Notes: generated from the sequence alone by a model not told the origin. A DNA stretch of 64,000 nucleotides from an uncultured Bacilli bacterium (GCA_934148845.1 CAKPDH010000001.1:1-64000); one strand, 5' to 3'. Positions 33,359 through 44,211 are shown, counted from the first letter of the stretch. Made by a program: numbers and translations.

Positions 33359-33946
33359 ATGTCTTACTATTTTTCGGAAAATCCAGATGTAAAAAGCAAA
33401 GAGGTTACAACAAAGGCAGAAGTTTGTGGTAGCCTTTATGTGTTTAAAACAGATAATAATGTTTTCTCAAAAAAGGGACTAGATTATGGTACAAGAATAT
33501 TGCTTGAATCTTTAAATTATGAAGAAATCAAAGGTAATATATTAGATTTTGGATGTGGATATGGACCTATCGGTATAGTTGTAAGTTCGAAAACAAATTC
33601 TGATGTAGATATGGTTGATATAAATTTAAGAGCCCTTTTACTAGCACGTAAAAATGCAATGTTGAATAAAGTAAGTGTAAATATATTTAAAAGTAATGTA
33701 TATGAAAATGTGGACAAGAAATATGATTATATTATTACAAATCCACCTATTAGAGTGGGTAAAAAAATACTTTATGAAATACTTATAGGAGCTAAGGATT
33801 ATCTAAATGAAAAAGGTAAGCTTATCTTTGTTATAAACAAGGATCAAGGTGCTAAAAGTACAATGAGGGATTTAGGCGAATTTTATAATGTTAAAATATT
33901 AAATAAAAGTGGAGGATTTTTCATTATAAGCTGTGAAAAATATTGA
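33359..33946 (+). CDS. Class I SAM-dependent methyltransferase, RsmC/YbxB type
   Basis: Protein of 195 residues. ILDFGCGYGPIGIVV is the SAM-binding motif and ITNPPIRVGKKI the NPPI motif of 16S rRNA guanine-N2 methyltransferases. YFSENPDVKSKEV at the N-terminus is the usual opening of the family. The place between rplL and rpoB is where B. subtilis has ybxB, which supports the call. GGAAAGTGA precedes the ATG, with a TATAAT at 33330-33335. Its TGA stop overlaps the -35 box of the rpoB promoter. No second N-terminal domain is present, as usual for the short Firmicutes form. Confidence 0.9.
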   Translation: MSYYFSENPDVKSKEVTTKAEVCGSLYVFKTDNNVFSKKGLDYGTRILLESLNYEEIKGNILDFGCGYGPIGIVVSSKTNSDVDMVDINLRALLLARKNAMLNKVSVNIFKSNVYENVDKKYDYIITNPPIRVGKKILYEILIGAKDYLNEKGKLIFVINKDQGAKSTMRDLGEFYNVKILNKSGGFFIISCEKY

Positions 33947-33971
33947 CTTATTGAATGAATTCGTGTAAAAT
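33943..33971 (+). promoter_or_regulatory. Promoter of rpoB-rpoC
   Basis: TTGACT (33943-33948), 17-base spacer, TAAAAT (33966-33971). Transcription starts near 33978, leaving a leader of about 65 bases. Confidence 0.75.
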
Positions 33972-34042
33972 TATAAATTGGCGGCATATATTATTCTGCT
34001 TAATATGTGTTTACTAGAAAATATAGTTTATGGGGTGAAAGA

Positions 34043-37000
34043 GTGGCTTATACAGTTAAAAAATTCGGTGATTACCGTGAGAGAAGAAGTTATGCAAAAA
34101 CTAAAAATGCAATTGAATTAAACAATTTGTTGGAAATTCAAAAAAAGTCATATGATTGGTTTATGACTGAAGGTATAAAAGAAGTATTCGATGATATCTT
34201 TCCAGTTGAAAGCTTTACTGGAAATTTGACATTAGAATTTGGAGATTATTCTTTTGAAGAGCCAAGATACTCAATTAAAGGTTGCAAAGACAGATATGCA
34301 ACATATGCTGCACCTATAAAGGTACAAGCAAGACTTTTTAATCAAGAGTCAGGAGAGGTTAAAGAGCAAGATATATATTTAGGCGATATGCCTATAATGA
34401 CTGAAAGTGGTACATTTATAATCAATGGAGCAGAACGTGTTATTGTATCACAATTGGTTCGTTCACCAAGTGTTTATTTTTCACGTGAAATAGACAAGAA
34501 AAACGGAAAACATATTATTACATCTCAAATAATACCTACAAGAGGTACATGGCTTGAATTTGAGACAGATGCTAGAGATGCAATATATTGTAGAATTGAT
34601 AGAACTCGTAAAGTTCCAGTAACTACTTTACTTAGAGCTTTAGGACTTTCTAGTGACGCAGATATAATTGATTTATTTGGTGAAGATGATTATTTAATGC
34701 GTACAATAGAAAAAGATGCAAATAAAAATACAGATGAGTCTTTAATAGATATACATTCTAAATTAAGACCTGGTGAACCTAGTACTTTAGATAGTGCTAA
34801 AAATCAGTTAATATCTAGATTTTTTGATGCATTTAGATATGATTTAGCTCGTGTTGGACGTTATAAGTTTAATAGAAAACTAAATGTAATTGACAGATTA
34901 TATGATTGCGTACTTGCTGAGGATATTAAAGTAGATGGAGAACTTAAGTTTGAAAAAGGTACTTTAGTAACTAAGGAAGTATTAGAACAATTAAAACCTA
35001 TTATGGAATCAGGATATGGAGTTCGTGAAGTTTTAATTAATGATGAATTAGATGCTTATAATAAGGTACAAATCGTTAAAGTATATTCTAAAAAAAATAA
35101 AGAAAAAGTAATAAAAATTATAGGTAATGATCAAAATATTGATGTAAAAAGACTTACAATTTCAGATGTATATGCATCAGTGTCTTATTATTTAAATTTA
35201 CATGAGGGTGTTGGATCTTATGATGAAATAGATCATTTATCTAATCGTCGTGTAAGACAAGTAGGAGAACTTTTACAAAATCAATTTAGAGTCGGTGTAT
35301 CTAGAATTGAAAGAGTAATTAGAGATAGAATGAGTACTCAAGAATTAGATGAGGTAACACCAAAGACTTTAATTAATATAAGACCTTTGACTGCAGCAAT
35401 AAAAGAATTCTTTGGATCAAGTCAATTATCACAATTTATGGATCAAACGAATCCAGTTGCAGAGTTAGCTAATAAACGTCGTTTAAGTTCTCTTGGGCCT
35501 GGTGGACTTTCAAGGGATCGTGCTGGAATGGAAGTTCGTGACGTTAATCCGTCACATTATGGAAGACTTTGTCCAATTGAGTCTCCAGAAGGACCAAATA
35601 TAGGACTTATTACATCGCTTGCAAGTTATGCAAGAGTAGATGATTATGGATTTATAATGACTCCATATAGAAAAGTAGAAAATGGTCATTTAACATCCAA
35701 AATAAAGTATATGACTGCAGATGAAGAATTAGATTATCATATATCTCAAGCTACTGTTAAATTAGATGAAAACGATAACTTTGTTGATTCAAGAGTACCA
35801 GTTCGTTTCCGTGGCGAAAATATTATGATAAATAGTAAAGATGTTGATTATATAGACGTATCAAGTCAACAAGTTGTATCTATAACAACAGCTGGAATTC
35901 CATTCCTTGAACACGATGATGGTAAACGTGCTTTAATGGGTGCTAACATGCAACGTCAAGCTATTCCATTATTAAAATGTGAAGCTCCAATTGTAGGTAC
36001 TGGTATTGAGGCTATAAGTGCAAGAGACAGTGGAGCCGTAATAATGGCTAAAGCAGATGGTATAGTAGATTATGCAGATTCAGAAAAAATATTAGTAAGA
36101 ACTGTTGGTGGTGTAGATACATACTATTTAAATGGTTATGAAAGAAGTAATGCTGGTACTTGTTATCATCAAAGACCAATTGTACATGTAAATGATACTG
36201 TTAAAAAAGGTCAAGTTATTGCTGATGGACCAAGTACTGATTTAGGAGAAATGGCATTAGGTAGAAATGTTACAGTAGCATTTATGAACTTTAACGGATA
36301 TAACTATGAGGATGCTGTTATTCTAAATGAAAGATTAGTTAGAGATGATGTTTATACATCAATTCATATTCAAGATTATCAAATTGAATGTAGAGATACA
36401 AAATTAGGACCTGAAGAATTTACAAGAGATATTCCAAATGTTTCAGAAGAGGCTCGTAAAAATCTAGATGAAAATGGATTAATCAGAATTGGTACTGAGG
36501 TACATGATGATGATATTTTAGTTGGTAAAGTTACTCCAAAAGGTATGGCAGAGCTTACTAGTGAAGAAAAACTATTACATGCTATATTTGGAGAAAAAAC
36601 ACGTGAGGTAAGAGATACATCACTTCGTGTTCCACATGGTGGTGAAGGTATAGTACATGATATTAAGGTGTTTACTAAGGAAGACACAGATGAGCTTCCA
36701 GCAGGAGTATCTAAAATAATTCGTGTATATATAGCTCAAAAACGTAAAATAACAGTTGGAGATAAAATGGCAGGACGTCATGGTAATAAAGGTGTTATTT
36801 CATTAATATTACCTTCAGAAGATATGCCATATCTAGCAGATGGTACCCCAGTTGACATACTACTTAATCCACTTGGAGTTCCAAGTCGTATGAACATTGG
36901 ACAAATTCTAGAAATGCATTTAGGTATTGCAGCTAAAAAACTTGGTATCCACGTAGCAACTCCAGTATTTAGTGGTGCAAATAGAGAAGAAATAATAGAT

Positions 37001-37720
37001 GCATTAAAAGAAGCTGGAATTGATGAGGATGGAAAAACAATACTTTACGATGGACGTACTGGTGAACCATTTGATAACCGTATAAGTGTAGGTGTTATGT
37101 ATATGATTAAACTACACCACATGGTTGATGATAAACTACACGCAAGATCTACTGGACCATACAGTTTAGTAACACAACAACCTCTTGGAGGTAAAGCTCA
37201 ATTTGGTGGTCAAAGATTTGGAGAAATGGAAGTTTGGGCATTATATGCTTATGGTGCTGCACATGTCTTACAAGAAATGATGACTATTAAATCAGATGAT
37301 GTTACAGGACGTGTTAAAGTTTATGAAGCTTTGGTAAAAGGACTTCCAATACCAAAATCAGGAATTCCAGAAAGCTTTAGAGTTTTAATTAAAGAATTCC
37401 AAGCATTAGGACTTGATATAACAGTTTTAAATGAACAAGGAAACTTTGTAGAGCTTAAAGACTTAGAAGAAGCAGATAAAGATGAAGGAATAGTATCAGA
37501 AAATACTGATAAAGTTAAATCAAAATTAGTAACTGAAGAATCTACTGAAGAATCATTAGAAGAATTTGAAGATAAATTAGATGATGATTATGAAGAAAAT
37601 GATAAAATAGAGTATGAAGATGAAAGCTTTGATGATGATGATATAGAAGATGATACTTACGATATGGATGAAATAGATAATATAGATATTGATGATATTG
37701 AGGAAGGGGACGATGAATAA
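34043..37720 (+). CDS. rpoB: DNA-directed RNA polymerase subunit beta
   Basis: Protein of 1225 residues. YRERRSYAKTKNAIELNNLLEIQKKSYDWF opens it. The rifampicin pocket reads QLSQFMDQTNPVAELANKRR then LSSLGPGGL; the residue equal to E. coli His526 is Asn477 (codon 35471-35473). Catalytic and conserved C-terminal blocks (GDKMAGRHGNKGVIS, MEVWALYAYGAAHVLQEM) are intact. About 80 residues of very acidic C-terminal tail follow the core. The GTG start at 34043 follows GGGGTG by six bases; an earlier GTG at 34007 is rejected. Its stop overlaps the rpoC ATG (TAATG). Confidence 0.97.
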   Translation: MAYTVKKFGDYRERRSYAKTKNAIELNNLLEIQKKSYDWFMTEGIKEVFDDIFPVESFTGNLTLEFGDYSFEEPRYSIKGCKDRYATYAAPIKVQARLFNQESGEVKEQDIYLGDMPIMTESGTFIINGAERVIVSQLVRSPSVYFSREIDKKNGKHIITSQIIPTRGTWLEFETDARDAIYCRIDRTRKVPVTTLLRALGLSSDADIIDLFGEDDYLMRTIEKDANKNTDESLIDIHSKLRPGEPSTLDSAKNQLISRFFDAFRYDLARVGRYKFNRKLNVIDRLYDCVLAEDIKVDGELKFEKGTLVTKEVLEQLKPIMESGYGVREVLINDELDAYNKVQIVKVYSKKNKEKVIKIIGNDQNIDVKRLTISDVYASVSYYLNLHEGVGSYDEIDHLSNRRVRQVGELLQNQFRVGVSRIERVIRDRMSTQELDEVTPKTLINIRPLTAAIKEFFGSSQLSQFMDQTNPVAELANKRRLSSLGPGGLSRDRAGMEVRDVNPSHYGRLCPIESPEGPNIGLITSLASYARVDDYGFIMTPYRKVENGHLTSKIKYMTADEELDYHISQATVKLDENDNFVDSRVPVRFRGENIMINSKDVDYIDVSSQQVVSITTAGIPFLEHDDGKRALMGANMQRQAIPLLKCEAPIVGTGIEAISARDSGAVIMAKADGIVDYADSEKILVRTVGGVDTYYLNGYERSNAGTCYHQRPIVHVNDTVKKGQVIADGPSTDLGEMALGRNVTVAFMNFNGYNYEDAVILNERLVRDDVYTSIHIQDYQIECRDTKLGPEEFTRDIPNVSEEARKNLDENGLIRIGTEVHDDDILVGKVTPKGMAELTSEEKLLHAIFGEKTREVRDTSLRVPHGGEGIVHDIKVFTKEDTDELPAGVSKIIRVYIAQKRKITVGDKMAGRHGNKGVISLILPSEDMPYLADGTPVDILLNPLGVPSRMNIGQILEMHLGIAAKKLGIHVATPVFSGANREEIIDALKEAGIDEDGKTILYDGRTGEPFDNRISVGVMYMIKLHHMVDDKLHARSTGPYSLVTQQPLGGKAQFGGQRFGEMEVWALYAYGAAHVLQEMMTIKSDDVTGRVKVYEALVKGLPIPKSGIPESFRVLIKEFQALGLDITVLNEQGNFVELKDLEEADKDEGIVSENTDKVKSKLVTEESTEESLEEFEDKLDDDYEENDKIEYEDESFDDDDIEDDTYDMDEIDNIDIDDIEEGDDE

Positions 37721-40700
37721 TGGATGTTAATAGTTTTGAAGGATTAAAAATTTCAATCGCCTCACCTGAGAAAATTCGTTCATGGTCATATGGTGAAGTA
37801 AAAAAAGCTGAAACAATTAATTATCGTACATTGAAACCTGAAAGAGACGGATTATATTGTGAAAAAATATTTGGTCCAACTAAAGATTTTGAATGTGCTT
37901 GTGGTAAATATAAAAGATTAAGATATAAAAATATAATATGTGATAGATGTGGAGTTGAGGTAACTCGTTCTAAAGTACGTCGTGAGCGTATGGGACATAT
38001 TGAGTTAGCAACTCCAGTATCCCATATTTGGTTTTTCAAAGGTGTTCCATCAAGAATGGGATTGGTTCTTGATATGTCACCAAGAGATCTAGAAGAAGTA
38101 TTATACTTTGTAAGTTATGTAGTTCTAGATCCAGGAGATGCACCTCTTGAGAAGAAACAAACTATTTCTGATAAAGATTATCGCGCCTATTATGAAAAAT
38201 ATGGAAATAGTTTTAGAGTTGGTATGGGAGCAGAAGCAATTAAAGAATTGCTTGAGCAAGTAGACCTTGATAAAGAAGTAAATGAATTAAAAGAAGAAAT
38301 TGAAAACATAAAAGATTCACAAAGCCAAAAAAGAATTCGTTTAATAAAACGCTTAGATGTACTTAATGCATTTAAGGAATCTGGTAATCGTCCTGAATGG
38401 ATGATACTAACTGCTTTACCTGTTATACCTCCTGAACTTAGACCAATGATTCAACTTGATGGTGGTAGATTTGCTACTTCAGATTTAAATGATTTATATA
38501 GACGTGTTATTAACCGTAATAATCGTCTAAAGAAATTAATGGAATTAGGAGCGCCATCAATAATAATACAAAATGAAAAACGTATGCTACAAGAAGCTGT
38601 AGATGCTTTATTTGATAATGGTAGACGTGGTAGAAATATAACTGGTGCTGGTAATAGACCATTAAAATCACTAGCTAGTATGCTAAAAGGAAAACAAGGA
38701 CGTTTCCGTCAAAATTTACTTGGAAAACGTGTAGATTATTCTGGACGTAGTGTTATCGTTGTTGGACCAAGTCTAAAAATGTATCAATGTGGTATACCAA
38801 AAGAAATGGCTTTAGAGTTATTTAAACCACATGTTATAAATGGATTAGTTCAAAAAGAAATAGCAAGTAATATAAAAGTAGCAAAACGTATGATTGAAAA
38901 CCAAGATCCTAAAGTATGGGATGTAGTTGAAGAAAAAATTAAGGAGCATCCTGTAATGTTAAACCGTGCTCCAACACTTCATAGACTTGGTATTCAAGCA
39001 TTTGAACCAAAATTAATTGAGGGAAGGTCAATACGTCTTCATCCCCTTGTATGTACTGCATTTAATGCGGATTTCGATGGAGACCAAATGGCAGTCCATG
39101 TACCTATTACAACAGAGGCTCAAGCAGAAGCAAGAATTCTTATGTTAGGTGCAAATAATATCTTAAAACCATCAGATGGTAAGCCAATCGTAACACCAGG
39201 ACAGGATATGGTTTTAGGAAACTTCTATATAACAATAGAAAAAGCAGGATTACCTGGTGAAGGTAGAGTATTTAAAGATGCAAACGAAGCATTAATGAGC
39301 TATGAAAGACGTGAAATCACTCTCCATACTAGAATTGCTCTTCCAGTAAGCTCATTTAGACATAAAATATTCTTAGATAAATATAAAGATAAATATTTAG
39401 TGACTACTCCAGGAAAACTTTTATTTAATGAAATATTCCCAGATACATTCCAATATATAGCTGAGGGAACTAGCGAGAATATTGAATCTTGTACTCCTGA
39501 AAAATATTTTATTTCGAGAGGAGAAGACATTAAAGAAGCAATTAAAAAAATGCCTTTAACTGATGCATTTAATAAAGGAGTATTATCTAAATTAATTGCT
39601 CAAATATATAAACGTTATCAAACTACTGAAACTTCAGTAATGCTAGATAAGTTAAAAGACTTAGGATTTAAGTATTCAACATTATCTGGAATAAGTATAG
39701 CTATAAGCGATATTAAGGAATCTAAGAAAAAACCAGAGATAATAGCTAATAGTCAAGCTTTAGTAGATCAAGTAAATAAACAATTTAAGCGTGGTTTAAT
39801 AACAGAAGATGAAAGATATCAAAAAGTTGTATCTATATGGACAGATACTAAAAAACAAATTACTTCTGAACTTGAATCTATGGTAAAAGAAGATAAAGAT
39901 AATCCAATTTGTATTATGATGACTTCTAAGGCTCGTGGAGATATGGGTTCTTATACACAATTAGTTGGTATGAGAGGATTGTTCTCTAAGCCAAATGGTC
40001 AATCAGAAGAAATCCCAGTTATATCATCATTTAGTGAGGGTATTACAGTTTCTGAATTCTTCTTATCAACACATGGTACTCGTAAAGGTGCAGTTGATAC
40101 AGCCTTAAAGACAGCAGATGCAGGATACTTAACTCGTCGTTTAGTTGATGTATCTCAAGATATAATCGTAAGGGAAATTGATTGTGGTACTGAAGCTGGA
40201 ACTTTAGCAGAAGCATTTATTAATGATGCAGATGGTACTGTTATTGAATCATTACACGATCGTATTGTTGGTAGATTTACAAATAAAAAAATATTACATC
40301 CAGAAACAAAAGAAGTTATTTGTGATAGAAATGAATATATTACTGAACAATTAGCTGATAAAATAATTGCAGCAGGAATTACAAAAGTTCCTATTAGAAC
40401 AGTTTTAACTTGTAGGACAGAACACGGTGTTTGTCAAAAATGTTATGGTAGAAACCTTGCAACTGGTCAAATAGTTGAAGAGGGCGAAGCTGTTGGTATT
40501 ATGGCTGCTCAATCAATAGGAGAACCAGGTACACAGTTAACCATGAGAACATTTAATACAGGTGGAGTTGCTGGAGATGATATTACTCAAGGTTTACCTC
40601 GTGTTCAAGAATTATTTGAAGCACGTAACCCTAAAGGTAAAGCAACAATTGCTGAAATTAATGGTGTAATAACTAAAATAGAAGAAGAAAACGGAAAATA

Positions 40701-41355
40701 TATTGTATATATTAAAAATGATGTTGAAACACGTAAGCATGTAACTAATTACAGTGTTAAATTAAGTGTAGTAGAAGGCGAAGAAGTTAAAGCTGGTCAA
40801 AAATTAACACATGGAGCTATTAGTCCTAAAGAATTACTAGTTGTAACAGACCCAATTTCTACACAACAATATATTCTTTCTGAAACGCAAAAAGTATATA
40901 GAAGTCAAGGTGTTGATATTTCAGATAAACACGTTGAAATAATCGCAAAACGTATGATTTCTAAGATCAAAATAATAAATTCTGGTGATTCATTATTCTT
41001 ACCAGGTACAATGGTTAATATAAATAAATTTACTGATGTAAATAAAGAGTTAATTCTTGAAGGTAAGAGACCATCAACAGGTAGACCAGTACTTCTTGGT
41101 ATTACAAAAGCGTCTCTAGAAACTGATTCATTCTTATCAGCAGCTTCATTCCAAGAGACAACTCGTATCTTAACTGATGCTGCAATTCATGGAAAAGTTG
41201 ATAAGCTTGAAGGATTAAAAGAAAACGTTATATTAGGTAAATTAATACCTGCAGGAACAGGTGCTAAAAGATATAGAAAAGCAACTTATGATTTAGAGCT
41301 TGAAGGATTAAAAGAAGAGCCACTTGAAGCACTTGAACAAGAATTATTAGATTAA
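37720..41355 (+). CDS. rpoC: DNA-directed RNA polymerase subunit beta'
   Basis: Protein of 1211 residues. The active-site Mg motif NADFDGDQMAVHVP is intact. Zinc-binding Cys sets are present near the N-terminus (CACGKYKRLRYKNIICDRCG) and later (CGTEAG ... CRTEHGVCQKCYG). The trigger loop MAAQSIGEPGTQLTMRTFNTGGVAGDDITQGLPRV is conserved. It is translationally coupled to rpoB. The omega gene that assists it is at 17214. A long perfect terminator ends the operon. Confidence 0.98.
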   Translation: MDVNSFEGLKISIASPEKIRSWSYGEVKKAETINYRTLKPERDGLYCEKIFGPTKDFECACGKYKRLRYKNIICDRCGVEVTRSKVRRERMGHIELATPVSHIWFFKGVPSRMGLVLDMSPRDLEEVLYFVSYVVLDPGDAPLEKKQTISDKDYRAYYEKYGNSFRVGMGAEAIKELLEQVDLDKEVNELKEEIENIKDSQSQKRIRLIKRLDVLNAFKESGNRPEWMILTALPVIPPELRPMIQLDGGRFATSDLNDLYRRVINRNNRLKKLMELGAPSIIIQNEKRMLQEAVDALFDNGRRGRNITGAGNRPLKSLASMLKGKQGRFRQNLLGKRVDYSGRSVIVVGPSLKMYQCGIPKEMALELFKPHVINGLVQKEIASNIKVAKRMIENQDPKVWDVVEEKIKEHPVMLNRAPTLHRLGIQAFEPKLIEGRSIRLHPLVCTAFNADFDGDQMAVHVPITTEAQAEARILMLGANNILKPSDGKPIVTPGQDMVLGNFYITIEKAGLPGEGRVFKDANEALMSYERREITLHTRIALPVSSFRHKIFLDKYKDKYLVTTPGKLLFNEIFPDTFQYIAEGTSENIESCTPEKYFISRGEDIKEAIKKMPLTDAFNKGVLSKLIAQIYKRYQTTETSVMLDKLKDLGFKYSTLSGISIAISDIKESKKKPEIIANSQALVDQVNKQFKRGLITEDERYQKVVSIWTDTKKQITSELESMVKEDKDNPICIMMTSKARGDMGSYTQLVGMRGLFSKPNGQSEEIPVISSFSEGITVSEFFLSTHGTRKGAVDTALKTADAGYLTRRLVDVSQDIIVREIDCGTEAGTLAEAFINDADGTVIESLHDRIVGRFTNKKILHPETKEVICDRNEYITEQLADKIIAAGITKVPIRTVLTCRTEHGVCQKCYGRNLATGQIVEEGEAVGIMAAQSIGEPGTQLTMRTFNTGGVAGDDITQGLPRVQELFEARNPKGKATIAEINGVITKIEEENGKYIVYIKNDVETRKHVTNYSVKLSVVEGEEVKAGQKLTHGAISPKELLVVTDPISTQQYILSETQKVYRSQGVDISDKHVEIIAKRMISKIKIINSGDSLFLPGTMVNINKFTDVNKELILEGKRPSTGRPVLLGITKASLETDSFLSAASFQETTRILTDAAIHGKVDKLEGLKENVILGKLIPAGTGAKRYRKATYDLELEGLKEEPLEALEQELLD

Positions 41356-41363
41356 TTATAATA

Positions 41364-41397
41364 AAGAAATAAGGCTAACTTGCCTTATTTCTTTTAT
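41364..41397 (+). terminator. Terminator of rpoBC
   Basis: Perfect 12-bp stem AAGAAATAAGGC / GCCTTATTTCTT, 6-base loop, then T residues. Confidence 0.93.
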
Positions 41398-41440
41398 ATT
41401 TATAATTTTTGTGTTAAAATTAATATAGAGGTGTAGTATT

Positions 41441-43384
41441 ATGAAGAAAGTTTTAATAAATTACTTAATAAATTTTATATTAATATTCTTAATGGAGATA
41501 TTATTTAAGGTATTAATAATTAATGTTTATAAAATTAAAAGTTTTATTGCTATAATGTTATATAGCTTATTTATTTCATCCATTATAACTATTTTAACTA
41601 ATATGTTTAGTAAAAAAGCAAATAATATACTTAGATATATAATATATATAATAATATACATGCTATTTGCTATACAGATTGTATTTAAAAATACATTTAA
41701 AGTGTTTTTTAGCTTATCGCTCCTTGGATTATCTGATCAAGTATTAAATTTTAAAAAAGATGTATTAAAAGCTATTACTAATAATTTATTATATTTAATT
41801 ATAATATTAATACCTATAATAATAGTATTAGTATTAAATAAAAAAATAGATTTAAATATATATATTAAAAAATTTAAATCTATATTAATATTATTGGGTT
41901 TAGGTTTAATATCTATAGTATCATTAATAATATTTATAAATATAAATAATAAAGAATATATATCGTATTATTCATTATATTATAAAATTGATGAGAGAGA
42001 TTTAAATATACAAAATTTTGGAGTATTAAATTCATATTATATAGATTTTAAAAGAACAATATTTGGCTTTAATGAAATAGTTTTAGATTACAAAGATAAA
42101 GCTGATAATGATAATTCACTTAAAGATAAAGTGATAAAAAATGCAGATATAAAGTATGAATATAATACGAGTGATTTAAACCTTGAATCACTTAATTCTA
42201 CATTAAGTAAAAATGTATATAATTATATTAATAATAATACTGGTACATTAAAAAATAAATATACAGGAATGTTTAAAGATAAGAATTTAATATTTATTGT
42301 AGCTGAATCATTTAATGAAATTGCAATAAGTGAAGAATTAACTCCAACTCTATACAAATTAACAAATAACGGATTTATATTTAATAATTATTATACACCT
42401 AATTATTTAAGTACAATAGGAGGGGAATTTCAAGCTTTAACAGGTTTAATTCCAGATAAATCTATATTATATAAATGGAGAAGCGGTAATAATTATTTTG
42501 AATATGGAATAGCTAATGTTTTTAAAAATATGGGATATAAAACATATGCTTATCACAATAATTCAGGATACTTTCAAGATAGAAATAAATATTTAAAAAG
42601 TTTAGGATTTGATAATTTTAAAGCTTGTTATTTAGGTTTAGATAATCTAATAAACTGTAAAAAATGGCCACAAAGTGATGTAGAAATGATCGATGCAACA
42701 GTTAGTGATTATATAAATGATGATAAATTTATGACATATTATATGACTGTATCTGGACACTTTGGATATTCTTTTAGTGGAAATTCTATGGCTAGAAAAA
42801 ATAAAGATAAGGTTATTAATTTAAATTATTCAGAGCCAGTAAAAGCATACATAGCAACACAAATAGAATTAGATAATAGTCTTAAATTATTAATAGATAA
42901 ATTAGAGGCTGCTAATATTCTTGATGACACTGTTATTGTTTTATTAGCTGATCATTATCCTTATGCACTAAGTATATCTGAAATAAATGAAATATCTAAA
43001 TATGAAAGAGATTCAAATTTTGAAGTAAATCACAACAAATTAATAATATGGAATAATAAAATGGATAAAGTACAAATAGATAAAGTAAGCGCCTCACCTG
43101 ATGTATTACCTACGGTTTATAATTTATTTGGCGTTAATTATGATTCAAGACTTTTTGCTGGTACTGATATTTTAAGTACTAGTGAAGGCTTAGCTATTTT
43201 TGGTAATAGATCTTGGATTACAAATAAGGGAAGATATAATTCTACAACAAATACATATCTAGGTCTAGATGTAAATGCAGATTCTGATTATATTAATAAA
43301 ATTAATAGTATAGTAGCAAGTAAAATTAACTTTAGTAGAGAGGTAATAGAAAATAATTCTTATAGGATTATTTTCAATAAATAA
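41441..43384 (+). CDS. LTA-synthase-like membrane sulfatase (phosphoglycerol transferase family)
   Basis: Protein of 647 residues with about five N-terminal membrane helices and an extracytoplasmic sulfatase-fold domain. IFIVAESFNEIAI carries the first metal-binding Glu; the predicted nucleophile is Thr325 in the LSTIGGEFQAL block, equal to the S. aureus LtaS Thr in KTSDSEF. TVSGHFGYSF and LLADHYPYALS complete the metal site. It probably transfers glycerol phosphate from phosphatidylglycerol to build lipoteichoic acid or a related polymer. No wall teichoic acid genes are near. GAGGTG precedes the ATG and TAAAAT lies at 41415. Confidence 0.88.
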   Translation: MKKVLINYLINFILIFLMEILFKVLIINVYKIKSFIAIMLYSLFISSIITILTNMFSKKANNILRYIIYIIIYMLFAIQIVFKNTFKVFFSLSLLGLSDQVLNFKKDVLKAITNNLLYLIIILIPIIIVLVLNKKIDLNIYIKKFKSILILLGLGLISIVSLIIFININNKEYISYYSLYYKIDERDLNIQNFGVLNSYYIDFKRTIFGFNEIVLDYKDKADNDNSLKDKVIKNADIKYEYNTSDLNLESLNSTLSKNVYNYINNNTGTLKNKYTGMFKDKNLIFIVAESFNEIAISEELTPTLYKLTNNGFIFNNYYTPNYLSTIGGEFQALTGLIPDKSILYKWRSGNNYFEYGIANVFKNMGYKTYAYHNNSGYFQDRNKYLKSLGFDNFKACYLGLDNLINCKKWPQSDVEMIDATVSDYINDDKFMTYYMTVSGHFGYSFSGNSMARKNKDKVINLNYSEPVKAYIATQIELDNSLKLLIDKLEAANILDDTVIVLLADHYPYALSISEINEISKYERDSNFEVNHNKLIIWNNKMDKVQIDKVSASPDVLPTVYNLFGVNYDSRLFAGTDILSTSEGLAIFGNRSWITNKGRYNSTTNTYLGLDVNADSDYINKINSIVASKINFSREVIENNSYRIIFNK

Positions 43385-43389
43385 ATTTT

Positions 43390-44070
43390 ATGAAAAAAAT
43401 TTTAATAATTGTTTTTATAACATTATGTATATCATTAGGTTTAATATATAACAAAAATATAGATAAAAACACTAATAAAAATAATATAGATAAAGTGGAT
43501 AGTATAGATAGTATAGATGCTAATGTATTAAATAAACTTTTAAATATAATAAATCTTAATGATAAAGAAGGAATAAATAATTACAGTAATTATGATTTAT
43601 TATTATTACTTAAAGATAATAATGGTAAAATATCTGACTTTTCATCAGATATAAAAAGAAAAATAATATTTTTATATGCATATAAGACTGAATTATTAGG
43701 ACAATTAGAAGGAGAAGATTATTCTTATTGTAAAAATAATTTAAATTTTTGTTATACAATAAATAAGGCAGATGTGCTCCAAATAGCTAGTTTATATAAT
43801 ATTGATAATGTTTCTAGCTTATACAGTATAGAAGAAGAATATAATGATAATTATCTATATCAAATTGAAGAAAATAAAGTAATGGGTAAATATGAATATA
43901 AAATAGATTCATATTATGATTCTAATAAAACTGATATAATATTAAATATATCTTTAATAATAAAAGATATAGATGATATTAATATAAAAGTGGGAGATTC
44001 TTATAAACTTAAATTATTATATAAAATAAAAAATAATGAATATTATTTAGATACCGTAGAAGAAATGTAA
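43390..44070 (+). CDS. Secreted or anchored protein of unknown function
   Basis: Protein of 226 residues with an N-terminal membrane or signal segment (ILIIVFITLCISLGLIYN), then low-complexity Asn/Lys/Asp and a domain with scattered Tyr. Two Cys (near residues 118 and 124) may form a disulfide. It starts 5 bases after the LtaS-like gene's stop with no clear ribosome-binding site, so it is probably coupled to it. No family recognised. A strong terminator follows at 44212. Confidence 0.65.
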   Translation: MKKILIIVFITLCISLGLIYNKNIDKNTNKNNIDKVDSIDSIDANVLNKLLNIINLNDKEGINNYSNYDLLLLLKDNNGKISDFSSDIKRKIIFLYAYKTELLGQLEGEDYSYCKNNLNFCYTINKADVLQIASLYNIDNVSSLYSIEEEYNDNYLYQIEENKVMGKYEYKIDSYYDSNKTDIILNISLIIKDIDDINIKVGDSYKLKLLYKIKNNEYYLDTVEEM

Positions 44071-44211
44071 GAGATTTAATTTAATTGCTTTAAAAATATA
44101 ATTGTAAAGAATAAAACTTGTCTTAGATAAAAAAATAATATCAATTTAAAACAACTTTCAAAGGAAAATCAAAAGAATTTTCTAGTAGTTATGTTAAATA
44201 TAAAATAGCAT

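Noticed and set aside
36379..36687. Antisense ORF within rpoB
   Set aside because: Entirely opposite a conserved coding region; no promoter or ribosome-binding site.
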